Shown piece by piece: positions 17,815 to 25,528 of a DNA stretch of 64,000 nucleotides; position 1 is the stretch's first letter, and the number at the start of each line of letters is the position of its first letter. The notes beneath the pieces are model-generated. The model saw nothing but the letters and a program-made list of their open reading frames with translations. It made no database searches and had not been told where the DNA came from. The stretch comes from Burkholderiales bacterium. GTDB taxonomy: Bacteria > Pseudomonadota > Gammaproteobacteria > Burkholderiales > JAEUOS01. Made by a program: the position numbers and the translations under genes. Location of the stretch: the NCBI GenBank assembly GCA_016790635.1, contig JAEUOR010000030.1, forward strand, positions 28,274-92,273, read 5' to 3'.

Positions 17815-19031
17815 GCGGCGCCCTGATGGCGCAATTCGAACTGCACGACGTCGGTCGAGCGCGCGTTGAACGCGCCCTCGCAGTAGGCGAGATAAAACTC
17901 CCACAGGCGCAGGAAGCGCTCGTCGAAGCCCTGCGCTACGACTTCCCGGCGCCGCGCCATGAAGGCCTCGCGCCACAGGCGCAGGGTGCGCGCGTAGTCG
18001 CGGCCAAAGGCGAAGGCATCGGTCACCTGGAGCCCGGCAGCGGCGGCGCGCCGGTGGAATTCGGCGGGGGAAGGCAGCATGCCGCCCGGAAAGACATATT
18101 GCTGGATGAAATCGGTGCCCTTGCGGTAGCGCTCGAAGAGGGTGTCATCGATGGTGATGGTCTGCACCACGGCGCGCCCGCCGGGGGCGAGGTGCTTTCT
18201 CAGGCAGGCGAAGTAGTCGTCCCAGTAGGCCTCGCCGACGGCTTCGAACATCTCGATGGATACGATGTGGTCGAAGCGTCCCTCGAGGTCGCGGTAGTCC
18301 AGATAGCGCAGGTTCGCCCGATCGACCAGTCCGCCCGTGCGCAGGCGCGCCTGCGCGTAGTCGAGCTGCTCGCGCGACAAGGTCAGTCCGGTCAGCCGCG
18401 CGCGGGTCGTGGACAAAAGCGTCTCGGCGAAGCCGCCCCAGCCGCAGCCGATCTCGAGCACGTGCGCGCCGGTTGCGGGTCGAATGCGCTCGACGATGCG
18501 GCGGTACTTGGCGTCCTGCGCTTGTGCCAGCGTTTGCACACCCGGCAGGAAGAGCCCGCTCGAATACGTCATCGAGGCATCCAGCCACAGGGCGTAGAAA
18601 TCGTTGCCAAGGTCGTAGTGCGCCGCGATGTTGCGGCGCGAACCGGCACGCGTGTTGCGGTTTAGCCAATGGCGTACCCGGTGCGCGAGCGACCCGATGT
18701 AGCTGCCGTAGACGGCGCGCTCCATGGTGTCGCGATTCAGGCAGAAAAGTTCGACCAGGCGCGCCGGATCGGCAGAGGTCCAGCGGCCGTCGAAATAGCA
18801 CTCGGCGAAGGCGATGTCTCCGCCGGAGAGCGACTCGCCGATCACCTGCCAGTCGCGGATGGCCAGGTGCGCCACTGGTTCGCCCGCGCCGAAGCGCGTG
18901 GAAAACCCGTTCGGGCCTTCCAGGATCAGGGTGCCGTGAGTGAGACGCTCTAGAAGGCGCAGGGCGGCGCGGGACGACAGCGGCAGCGTGCGCGGCGGGA
19001 ACGGCAGGGGGCGTAAGGAGGCTTCGGACAT
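17811..19031 (-). CDS. cfa: Cyclopropane-fatty-acyl-phospholipid synthase-like methyltransferase
   Basis: This 406-residue SAM methyltransferase acts on unsaturated acyl chains of membrane phospholipids. Landmarks: HYDLGNDFYALWLD at 138-151 with MTYSSG after it, SAM motif VLEIGCGWGGFAE at 191-203, and FDHIVSIEMFEAVG near 255. In this gene setting (amine oxidase plus DUF1365) homologues may make methylated or furan-type fatty acids rather than simple cyclopropanes. It is the third gene of the operon, 10 bases from the DUF1365 stop. Expression is likely light-controlled through the divergent CarH-like regulator. Confidence 0.88.
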   Translation of the reverse strand: MSEASLRPLPFPPRTLPLSSRAALRLLERLTHGTLILEGPNGFSTRFGAGEPVAHLAIRDWQVIGESLSGGDIAFAECYFDGRWTSADPARLVELFCLNRDTMERAVYGSYIGSLAHRVRHWLNRNTRAGSRRNIAAHYDLGNDFYALWLDASMTYSSGLFLPGVQTLAQAQDAKYRRIVERIRPATGAHVLEIGCGWGGFAETLLSTTRARLTGLTLSREQLDYAQARLRTGGLVDRANLRYLDYRDLEGRFDHIVSIEMFEAVGEAYWDDYFACLRKHLAPGGRAVVQTITIDDTLFERYRKGTDFIQQYVFPGGMLPSPAEFHRRAAAAGLQVTDAFAFGRDYARTLRLWREAFMARRREVVAQGFDERFLRLWEFYLAYCEGAFNARSTDVVQFELRHQGAA

Positions 19032-19041
19032 GGCGGGGGAG

Positions 19042-19833
19042 TCAGCGGGTGACCAGATGTTCGGGGGGGCGGGGTTTGCCGATGATGGGCACGCGTCGCA
19101 AGGCCAGGAGCAGCGCTTGCCAGTGGATGCGCAGGGTCACGGCCAGCGTCATGAGAGGCATGGACAGGCAGGCCCGCAGCAGGGTGCGCGCACTGAATTC
19201 CTGCGCGCGACCCGAAAGTGCGGTGATGAGGAGATCGCCGTCGTCGTCGTGATAGTCGATGCGCGCGACGACGCGGGTCTCGTGTTCGCGCCGGGCGGCG
19301 AGAAAGCGAAAGCGATAGCCGCCGACGACCTCGAAGAACGGCGAGACGTGAAAGACCTTGCGCGCACTCAAGGTCGCGCCGCCGCGCAGGTCGCGGCCCC
19401 CATCCTCGAGCAGATAGCAGTGCCGTTCGCCGAAAGTGTTGTTGACCTCGACCACGACGGCCTTGAGCGCGCCATCGCGCGCGTGGCAGAACCAGAACGA
19501 GACTGGATTGAAAACATAACCCAGAACGCGCGGGAAGGTCTGCAGGACGATTTCGCCATCGGCGCCGGTCACCTGCTCGGCCGCGAGAATGCGGCGAACC
19601 CAGGATTCGGGGTCGCCGCCGTCGCCGTGGTCGGCGTGGTGAAACGACAGGAGGTTGAAGCGATTGATCGAGAAGACCCGGTTGGCAAGTTCGGCGCTGC
19701 GCGACAGCGGGAAGCGCAGGAAGAAGACCGGGTAGCGAAAGCCGTGCTGCACCGGGCGCAGGCGCTGATGGATCACGCCGCCCATGAAGAGCCACTTGCG
19801 CTCCGCGCTGTCCATGCTCATCGCCATGCTCAC
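19042..19833 (-). CDS. DUF1365 family protein
   Basis: This 263-residue DUF1365 protein carries family signatures: GGVIHQRLRPVQHGFRYPVF near the start, FPRVLGYVFNPVSFWFCH near 110, VVVEVNNTFGERHCYLL near 135 and FHVSPFFEVVGGYRFRF near 180. The biochemical activity is not established. It nearly always accompanies a flavin amine oxidase and a CFA-synthase-like gene. Start: GTG at 19833, which overlaps the amine-oxidase stop (GTGA, 19830-19833); ATGs at 19827, 19821 and 19815 are alternatives. Confidence 0.85.
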   Translation of the reverse strand: MSMAMSMDSAERKWLFMGGVIHQRLRPVQHGFRYPVFFLRFPLSRSAELANRVFSINRFNLLSFHHADHGDGGDPESWVRRILAAEQVTGADGEIVLQTFPRVLGYVFNPVSFWFCHARDGALKAVVVEVNNTFGERHCYLLEDGGRDLRGGATLSARKVFHVSPFFEVVGGYRFRFLAARREHETRVVARIDYHDDDGDLLITALSGRAQEFSARTLLRACLSMPLMTLAVTLRIHWQALLLALRRVPIIGKPRPPEHLVTR

Positions 19834-21107
19834 GCCGCGACGCGCAGCGCTGCCGCGCGCTCGATCAGGGCCGCGGCGACCGACTGGCCCGAGCGCAGTC
19901 CGTCTTCGTGGAAACCATAGCCCGTCCATGCGCCGGCGAACCAGACGCCGCCTTCGCCCTGCAATGAAGGCAGGCGCTCCTGCGCGCGGATCGCGGCGGT
20001 GTCGAAGATCGGATGGGAGTAGTCGAACGCGGCCAGGGTTTGCGCATCTGCGGGAGGCGTCAGCGGGTTCAGTGTGACCATGAGCGGGGTCGCGAAGGGG
20101 AGCGGCTGCAGTCGGTTGAGCAGATAGCTCACTGCGACGCGGCGCGCGTCGGGAGCGCTTGCGTGCGGCGCCGGTCCAAGATAATTCCACGCGGCCCAGA
20201 CGCGCTCGCGGCGCGGCAGCAGGGCGCGATCGGTATGCAGCCATGCAGTGTTGGGCTGGTAGCGCACCGCTGCCAGGACGGACCGCTGCGCCGCCGTGGG
20301 CGCATCGAGCAGGCGCAGCGCCTGGTCGCTGTGGCACGCCAGCACGACATGGTCGTAGCGTTCGGTCTGCCCGTCCAATTGCATCAGTACCCCGGCAGCG
20401 GAGGCGCGCACGCTCGTGACGGCGGCCCGCGTGCGCACGCGCGGCAGCCGCGCCGCGATGCGGGAAACGTATTCGCGTGAACCCCCGCGCACGGTCAGCC
20501 AGCGCGGCCGGTCGTTGATGCTGAGCAGGCCGTGATTGGCGCAAAAGCGTGCGAAGGTCGCAAGCGGGTAGTCGAGCATGGTCGCGGTCGGGCAGGACCA
20601 GATCGCGCCGGCCATGGGCAGCAGATACCAGTCACGGAAAGCGTTGCCGTAGGCGCCTTGGTCGAGGAATTCCCCCAGCGACTGCGTCGCGTCCGCACCT
20701 TCTGCGACGAGGCCGGCCGCGCGATTGAAGCGCAGGATGTCGGACAGCATTCCCAGGAACCGCGGCCGCAGGAGGTTTTGCGGTTGGGCGAATACCGTTG
20801 CCAGGTTGTTGCCGGCCCACTCGATTTTGCCGGCCAGGCTGACCGAAAACGACATGTCGCTCGCTGCCGAGGCAACACCTAAATCCCTGAACAACTTGAT
20901 GAGGCCCGGATAGGTGCGCTCGTTGTAGACCAGAAAGCCGGTGTCGACCGGGCAGGTGACTCCGTCGACGGTCGCATCAAAGGTATGGCTGTGACCGCCC
21001 AGTCGCGAATCCGCTTCCAGGAGGGTCACGGATATGCCCTCTTTTCGCGACAACGAATAGGCGCAGGACAGCCCTGCAATGCCGCTACCGACAACTGCGA
21101 CTTTCAT
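19830..21107 (-). CDS. FAD-dependent amine oxidase-like protein, first gene of the lipid operon
   Basis: The 425-residue flavoprotein starts with the dinucleotide-binding motif VVGSGIAGLSCAYSL and the downstream LLEADSRLGGHSHTF, then VDTGFLVYNERTYPGL; the FAD C-terminal motif is near GGVWFAGAWTGYGFHEDG. Similar proteins are fatty-acid desaturase- or isomerase-like enzymes in bacteria that remodel membrane lipids during singlet-oxygen or light stress. The ATG at 21107 is preceded by AAGGA. It heads the operon and reads from a promoter divided with the CarH-like gene. Confidence 0.87.
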   Translation of the reverse strand: MKVAVVGSGIAGLSCAYSLSRKEGISVTLLEADSRLGGHSHTFDATVDGVTCPVDTGFLVYNERTYPGLIKLFRDLGVASAASDMSFSVSLAGKIEWAGNNLATVFAQPQNLLRPRFLGMLSDILRFNRAAGLVAEGADATQSLGEFLDQGAYGNAFRDWYLLPMAGAIWSCPTATMLDYPLATFARFCANHGLLSINDRPRWLTVRGGSREYVSRIAARLPRVRTRAAVTSVRASAAGVLMQLDGQTERYDHVVLACHSDQALRLLDAPTAAQRSVLAAVRYQPNTAWLHTDRALLPRRERVWAAWNYLGPAPHASAPDARRVAVSYLLNRLQPLPFATPLMVTLNPLTPPADAQTLAAFDYSHPIFDTAAIRAQERLPSLQGEGGVWFAGAWTGYGFHEDGLRSGQSVAAALIERAAALRVAA

Positions 21108-21228
21108 TTCTTGTCCTTGTCAGGTTTGTTCACGCAATTCAAGCCAGAGCAAACTGAGCGAGCACTCAAGACGTCCTTTCCTCCAGCATAGTACGCAATG
21201 CGTGAACAGCGGGACGCAAAGCACTTAA

Positions 21229-21239
21229 TGTCTTGGACA
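21229..21239. promoter_or_regulatory. Operator 1, TGTCTTGGACA
   Basis: This 11-base site, TGTC-TTG-GACA, has palindromic ends. It covers the -35 (TTGGAC, 21233-21238) of the plus-strand promoter and is matched by a second copy at 21281-21291 with one base changed. It is the likely binding site of the CarH-like regulator. Confidence 0.6.
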
Positions 21240-21261
21240 AAATGCTCGTTTATGGGATAAT
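21233..21261 (+). promoter_or_regulatory. Sigma-70 promoter of the CarH-like regulator
   Basis: TTGGAC (21233-21238) and GATAAT (21256-21261) are exactly 17 bases apart. The start would be near 21268, about 90 bases before the ATG at 21357. The -35 lies in operator 1 and operator 2 lies just past the start point, which suggests autorepression. Confidence 0.65.
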
Positions 21262-21286
21262 ACAGGGATGGAATTGATTTTGTCTA
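21257..21286 (-). promoter_or_regulatory. Divergent promoter of the lipid operon
   Basis: Read on the minus strand, TAGACA (21286-21281) and TATTAT (21262-21257) are 18 bases apart. The -35 lies inside operator 2, and the -10 overlaps the -10 of the opposite promoter, so the two promoters are back to back and can be repressed together. Confidence 0.6.
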
Positions 21287-21291
21287 GGACA
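21281..21291. promoter_or_regulatory. Operator 2, TGTCTAGGACA
   Basis: Second copy of the 11-base site (TGTC-TAG-GACA), 52 bases centre to centre from operator 1, close to five helical turns. It covers the -35 of the minus-strand promoter. Confidence 0.6.
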
Positions 21292-21305
21292 TTTTTGTCC
21301 TTCAT

Positions 21306-21322
21306 AGGACTTCAGAAGTCCT
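21306..21322. promoter_or_regulatory. Perfect palindrome in the CarH-like gene leader
   Basis: AGGACTTCAGAAGTCCT is an 8+1+8 inverted repeat between the promoter and the regulator ATG. It keeps the GGAC/GTCC core of the upstream operators, so it may be a third regulator site, or a leader hairpin. Confidence 0.45.
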
Positions 21323-21356
21323 GATCAGTTCCCCAGCATCCCACCTTGAAGAGCCC

Positions 21357-22253
21357 ATGAACACTGCAAGCATCGGCGCAGTCGAGCGCGACACCGGTCT
21401 TTCGAAGGACACTCTGCGGGTCTGGGAGCGGCGCTACGGCTTTCCCACACCGTTGCGCGACGAGGCCGGCGAGCGGGTCTATAGCGAGGAGCAGGTGCAG
21501 CGCTTGCGCGCCATCAAGCGCCTGATGGACCGCGGCATGCGGCCGGGCAAGCTCATGGCGCTTGACCAGGCAGAACTGCAGCGTCTGGCCCAGTCCCATG
21601 AGACTGCCTCGGATGCAACCGCCAGCGCGACCAGCGCCGCCTTCATCGAGCTTCTGCGTGCGCACCGCGGCGACGACTTGCGCCGCGCTCTTGGTCGCGC
21701 CATGGTCCAGCTTGGTCTGGCGCGTTTCGTGACCGAATTGGTCGCTCCGTTGGCCACGGCCGTTGGCGAGGCCTGGGTGCGCGGAGAGCTGGAGATCTTC
21801 GAGGAGCATCTCTTCACCGAGTCCCTGCAGGGCGTATTGCGTGGGGCCATCGCCGGCATGCCGGAGGCATCCGGCCCACCGCGCATCCTCTTGACCACTT
21901 TCCCGGGCGAACAGCATTCGCTGGGGCTGCTCATGGCGGAGTCCATGCTGGTCATGGAAGGCGCGCAGTGCGTCTCTTTGGGCACCGAGATGCCGGTGTG
22001 GGATATCGCTCGCGCAGCCCAGGCGCATGAGGCTGACGTCGTGGCGTTGTCGTTCAGCCTCGCGTACTCGCCAACGCGCGCTACTGAAGGACTGGCCGAA
22101 TTGCGCCGCATGCTCGCACCGACCATCGACCTGTGGGCGGGCGCGAGTTCGGCCGTGCTCGGGCGCCGCACGCCGCAAGGTGTCGCGCCGGTCGACAACG
22201 TGGCTGCGGTTGCCCGAATGGTTGCCGACTGGCGCCTCCGCCACGGTTCCTGA
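21357..22253 (+). CDS. CarH/LitR-type B12-dependent photoreceptor repressor
   Basis: A 298-residue MerR-type regulator. Residues 1-70 are a MerR winged helix (TGLSKDTLRVWERRYGFPTP), about 95-165 a B12-binding cap four-helix bundle, and about 175-290 a B12-binding Rossmann domain. Two signatures point to adenosylcobalamin light sensing: W140-x9-E150-H151 in the cap, the CarH motif that packs around the adenosyl group, and E-x-H187-x-x-G190, the lower cobalt ligand. In CarH, the dark tetramer represses and light disassembles it. It diverges from the lipid operon and has two operators in its promoter, so it probably represses itself and the operon in the dark. Confidence 0.88.
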   Translation: MNTASIGAVERDTGLSKDTLRVWERRYGFPTPLRDEAGERVYSEEQVQRLRAIKRLMDRGMRPGKLMALDQAELQRLAQSHETASDATASATSAAFIELLRAHRGDDLRRALGRAMVQLGLARFVTELVAPLATAVGEAWVRGELEIFEEHLFTESLQGVLRGAIAGMPEASGPPRILLTTFPGEQHSLGLLMAESMLVMEGAQCVSLGTEMPVWDIARAAQAHEADVVALSFSLAYSPTRATEGLAELRRMLAPTIDLWAGASSAVLGRRTPQGVAPVDNVAAVARMVADWRLRHGS

Positions 22254-22371
22254 AGCGTATCTGGCTCAAACGAGCGGCGTTATTTGGTGTAATCGCGCTG
22301 AAAGGGTGGAGCGTTATATTCAATCGGCGGGGCCGGGGCGCGCCGGATGCGCGCCTGCACAGGAGATTTCC

Positions 22372-23247
22372 ATGCTGTATCCCGAGCTTTTCAAGTCCCT
22401 CGAAGCGGTGCGCTGGAACATGGAGAAGGATGTTCCCTGGTCTGCTTTCGATGCGCACTTGCTTAGCGACGAGCAGGCGCGCACCATCAAGATGAATGCG
22501 ATCACCGAGTGGGCGGCGCTGCCGGCCACGGAAATGTTCCTGCGGGACAACGCGCACGATTCCGACTTCTCGGCCTTTGTCAGCGTCTGGTTCTTCGAGG
22601 AGCAGAAGCATTCGCTCGTCCTGCTGGAATACCTGCGGCGTTTCCGTCCCGAGTTGGTTCCCACCGAGGCAGAACTGCACGCGGTGCGTTTTCCTTTCGA
22701 CCCGGCGCCGGCGCTGGAGACGCTGATGCTGCACTTTTGCGGTGAAATCCGCCTGAACCACTGGTATCGGCGTGCCGCCGAGTGGCACACCGAGCCCGTG
22801 ATCAAGCACATCTACACCCTGATTTCGCGCGACGAGGCGCGCCACGGCGGGGCGTATCTGCAGTACATGAAGCGCGCCATCGCCAACTTCGGCGACCAGG
22901 CCCGCAGCGCCTTCGCCAAGATCGGCGTGCTGATGGCCTCCGCCAATCGCACCGCGCAGGCCCTGCACCCGACCAACCTGCATGTCAATGCGGCGCTTTT
23001 CCCCGACGACACGGTCCAGTCCAGGCTTCCCGACCCGGCCTGGCTGGAGCGCTGGCTGTCGCGCCAGATTGATTTCGATCGCAACTGGGAACGCAAGGTC
23101 GTCGAGCGCATCCTGCACAACGTCTCGATCCTCTTCGATCGCACTTTCACTTCGGTACAGGATTTGAATCGCTATCGAAAGGAAGTCGCGCGCCGATTGG
23201 GCGAGACACTTGCCGTGGCCATGCCGGAGCCGGCCGGCGCCAGGTAG
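22372..23247 (+). CDS. Ferritin-like di-iron protein of unknown substrate
   Basis: This 291-residue, all-helical, soluble protein has four-helix-bundle iron ligands: EEQKH near residue 82, EIRLNH near 125 and DEARH near 160, the E-x-x-H pattern shared by acyl-ACP desaturases, ribonucleotide reductase R2 and N-oxygenases. No family name can be fixed by eye. The ATG at 22372 follows AGGAG; a longer frame from 22027 overlaps carH and is rejected. It lies 118 bases after the CarH-like gene on the same strand and may share its light control. Acyl-chain desaturation would fit the neighbouring lipid operon but is inference. Confidence 0.65.
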   Translation: MLYPELFKSLEAVRWNMEKDVPWSAFDAHLLSDEQARTIKMNAITEWAALPATEMFLRDNAHDSDFSAFVSVWFFEEQKHSLVLLEYLRRFRPELVPTEAELHAVRFPFDPAPALETLMLHFCGEIRLNHWYRRAAEWHTEPVIKHIYTLISRDEARHGGAYLQYMKRAIANFGDQARSAFAKIGVLMASANRTAQALHPTNLHVNAALFPDDTVQSRLPDPAWLERWLSRQIDFDRNWERKVVERILHNVSILFDRTFTSVQDLNRYRKEVARRLGETLAVAMPEPAGAR

Positions 23248-23338
23248 CGAGGCACCCCCGCGTAGAATCGCGGCGCGCGGGATCGCACCTTTTCCCGCTT
23301 TCCGGGGGGCGGACGGTGGACCAGGCTGGGAGAGCCAA

Positions 23339-23845
23339 TTGACCCGCGGCTACGCGGCGCCGGCCTTCGAGGCCAAGATTTGCGCGCCCGGCGAGCTCGC
23401 AGTGCGCGCTGCGGCGTTACCACGGCCGCTGGTCTTCACCAACGGCGTCTTCGACCTGCTGCATCGCGGACACGTGACTTACCTGGCGCAAGCCGCCGCG
23501 CTCGGCAGGAGCTTGGTCGTCGCGGTCAATAGCGATGCCTCGGTCAGGCGCCTGGGCAAGGGGGACGACCGGCCGATCAACACAGAAGAGGACCGCATGG
23601 CGGTCTTGGCCGCGCTCGAATGCGTGTCGCTGGTGACCTGTTTTTCCGAGGACACGCCGCTTTCCGCGATCCTGGCGGCGCGCCCCGAAGTGCTGGTCAA
23701 GGGCGGCGATTGGCCGGTCGATGCGATCGTTGGCGCTCGCGAGGTCCGCGAGCGGGGCGGCCAGGTGCATTCGATACCTTTTGAATTCGAGCGCTCGACT
23801 ACGGCGACGCTGGCGAAGGTGCGGGGCGACAAGTCGACCCGCTGA
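23339..23845 (+). CDS. rfaE2: D-glycero-beta-D-manno-heptose 1-phosphate adenylyltransferase
   Basis: RfaE2 makes ADP-heptose precursor for the LPS inner core. The 168-residue protein has the nucleotidyltransferase HxGH signature in FTNGVFDLLHRGHVTYLAQA, VVAVNSDASVRRLGKG, and the C-terminal STTATL that replaces the ISTTKII-like signal. It lacks the kinase half of HldE, so a separate RfaE1 is expected elsewhere. The TTG at 23339 is chosen because it follows GGGAGAG and gives the family length; the upstream frame overlaps the di-iron gene and is non-conserved. Confidence 0.9.
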   Translation: MTRGYAAPAFEAKICAPGELAVRAAALPRPLVFTNGVFDLLHRGHVTYLAQAAALGRSLVVAVNSDASVRRLGKGDDRPINTEEDRMAVLAALECVSLVTCFSEDTPLSAILAARPEVLVKGGDWPVDAIVGAREVRERGGQVHSIPFEFERSTTATLAKVRGDKSTR

Positions 23846-23877
23846 TCGCAGGCAGTCTCGCGGCTGCCCTCCTCCTG

Positions 23878-24591
23878 GTGCCGATCGCCGTCGCGGCGTC
23901 GTTCATTTACGGCGTCGCCGGTTTCGGCGCCGGCCTGCTCACGGTGCCGATCGCATCCCACTTCCTGGACCTGCGCTTCGTGCTCGCGGTGTTCTGCCTG
24001 CTCGATGCCGTGATGGCCACGCGCCTGCTCGCAGAGCGGCCGCGCGAGATCGATCGCAGTGAACTGCTGCGCCTGGTGCCGTGCTGCCTTGTCGGCGTGG
24101 TGCTGGGTGTCGTGCTCCTGGGCGCATTGCCGGCGCAGGCGCTCATGCTTGCCCTGGGCGGCTTCTGCCTGGTCTACGGCGTGGTGAGCCTGGCGCTACC
24201 CGCTGCCATGCCGATGATCGGCCATGGCTGGGCGTGGCTGGCCGGGGTGACCGGCGGCATCACCTCGGCGCTCTTCGGCGCCGGTGGTCCGCCGTATGCG
24301 ATTTACCTGTCGATGCGGCCGCATTCGGCAGTGCGCATGCGCGCCACGCTGGCGGCGACGAGCGTCTTCAGCATCGGTGCGCGCATCGTGGCCTTCGCTG
24401 CCGCCGGCATGCTGGCCGACGCTGGCGTGTGGCTGACGGCGCTTGCGGTGGTGCCGGCCTCGCTCATCGCGATGGCCCTCGCGCGCCGCCTGGCGGACCG
24501 GCTTTCGCGTGACGCGGTGCTGCGTGTGGTCCGCGTGCTCTTGTGCGTAGCCGGCGTGTCGCTCATCGTGCGCGCGGTCATCTCGGGTTGA
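23878..24591 (+). CDS. TauE/SafE family sulfite or anion exporter
   Basis: This 237-residue (or slightly longer) membrane protein has about eight hydrophobic segments in two repeats. Each repeat carries the TauE/SafE GAGG-type turn (GVAGFGAGLLTVP near the start, LFGAGGPPYAIYL in the middle). The family exports sulfite, sulfoacetate or other small anions. The GTG at 23878 cuts into the first membrane segment; the open frame extends back to the rfaE2 stop, so a rare upstream start is likely. Its substrate cannot be told from neighbours. Confidence 0.75.
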   Translation: MPIAVAASFIYGVAGFGAGLLTVPIASHFLDLRFVLAVFCLLDAVMATRLLAERPREIDRSELLRLVPCCLVGVVLGVVLLGALPAQALMLALGGFCLVYGVVSLALPAAMPMIGHGWAWLAGVTGGITSALFGAGGPPYAIYLSMRPHSAVRMRATLAATSVFSIGARIVAFAAAGMLADAGVWLTALAVVPASLIAMALARRLADRLSRDAVLRVVRVLLCVAGVSLIVRAVISG

Positions 24592-24641
24592 GCGGCCGCG
24601 TTGCGTCGCTCTGCGCGAGCCCGCTATCGTCTGTGATCCCC

Positions 24642-24650
24642 TGCTATATT
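24642..24650 (+). promoter_or_regulatory. Extended -10 promoter of the DUF4124 gene
   Basis: TGCTATATT gives TGN plus TATATT (24645-24650), about 50 bases before the ATG at 24701. The -35 is poor, as is common with extended -10 promoters. Confidence 0.4.
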
Positions 24651-24700
24651 GATGTTCGTGCATTCCACAATTCGTCGCGTGACGATATCGGAGGTGCCGC

Positions 24701-25162
24701 ATGAAGTCTCTGGGTTACCTGTTGATCGTCGCGTGCTGCCTCGCCAGCGGCGCGCAGGCGGCGGCTTACAAGTGCAAGGACGCCTCCGGAAAGGTGACTT
24801 ACTCGGACAGCCCGTGCGCCGACCTCAAGCAGAAGGGCGACAAGCTCTTTGATCGCGGGGCTGGCTACAACCCCTTGAACGAGGACGAGAGGCGCTCGTT
24901 CATCTCGGCGGTGACGCGAAATTGCCTGATGCGACGCTCGCAGACATCCGCGGGCGAAGCGCAATGGCGCAGCTATTGCGATTGCAGCGCCACCGAAGCC
25001 GCCAAGACGGTCTCGATCGAGGAGTTGCGTTCAATGGCGGCCAATCCGAAGAACAAGGCGATGGAAGGGCGCATGACCCAGCTGGGACAGGAAGCCGGCA
25101 AGCTATGTGCGAACCACCTCACCAATCCGCCAGCTTCGACACCACGCAAGCCCCCGGTATGA
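24701..25162 (+). CDS. DUF4124 domain secreted protein
   Basis: The 153-residue protein has a signal peptide cleaved after AQA (residue 20), then a DUF4124 domain (YKCKDASGKVTYSDSPC near 23-39), a short motif common in proteobacterial envelope proteins and named for its Y-x-W/C-x-D-x-x-G-x-x-x-Y-S-D-x-P pattern. The rest has four more Cys, likely periplasmic disulfides (CLMRRS, YCDC, KLC). GGAGGT lies 7 bases before the ATG. The function is unknown. Confidence 0.82.
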   Translation: MKSLGYLLIVACCLASGAQAAAYKCKDASGKVTYSDSPCADLKQKGDKLFDRGAGYNPLNEDERRSFISAVTRNCLMRRSQTSAGEAQWRSYCDCSATEAAKTVSIEELRSMAANPKNKAMEGRMTQLGQEAGKLCANHLTNPPASTPRKPPV

Positions 25163-25229
25163 TGCTGGCCCCGGCGATGGCGCCGGGCAGGCGTTGCGGA
25201 CGTTCTCTCAGGTCCAGGAAAGGAAAGTC

Positions 25230-25505
25230 ATGAGCATCATGGGCATCATCGGCACGGTCATCATCGGATTCATCGCGGGCCTGATCGCGCGCGCCATCCA
25301 CCCTGGCGACGACAAGCTGGGCTTTTTCATGACCGCGATCCTTGGCGTGGCCGGCGCCGCCGTCGCGCAGCTGGTCGGCAACCTGGTCGGCTGGTACAAG
25401 GCCGGTGATACGGCCGGATTCATCGCCTCGGTGGTCGGCGCGATCGTGATCCTGATGATCTACAGCCGGGTCAAGAGCTCGGGCGGCACCAAGCCGGGCG
25501 CCTGA
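25230..25505 (+). CDS. GlsB/YeaQ/YmgE family small membrane stress protein
   Basis: This 91-residue protein has three hydrophobic segments and the family motifs GFIAGLIARAIHPGDDKLGF and GAIVILMIYSRV. Members are induced by general or membrane stress and have no known activity. The start ATG at 25230 follows AGGAAAGGAA. Its stop codon lies in the left arm of a 12-base palindrome shared with the convergent SPOR gene. Confidence 0.88.
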   Translation: MSIMGIIGTVIIGFIAGLIARAIHPGDDKLGFFMTAILGVAGAAVAQLVGNLVGWYKAGDTAGFIASVVGAIVILMIYSRVKSSGGTKPGA

Positions 25506-25528
25506 TTCGCGCGCCGCGCGCGAATCAG
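25502..25528. terminator. 12-base perfect palindrome holding both convergent stop codons
   Basis: CTGATTCGCGCG (25502-25513) pairs with CGCGCGAATCAG (25517-25528) around a CCG loop. The TGA of the GlsB gene (25503-25505) and the TGA of the SPOR gene (25527-25525) sit at mirrored positions in the arms. It probably acts as a bidirectional terminator; there is no T tract. Confidence 0.65.

Noticed and set aside
23210..23338. Upstream extension of rfaE2 from GTG/ATG-like starts at 23210
   Set aside because: It overlaps the di-iron gene and has no similarity to the family; the TTG at 23339 with GGGAGAG fits better.
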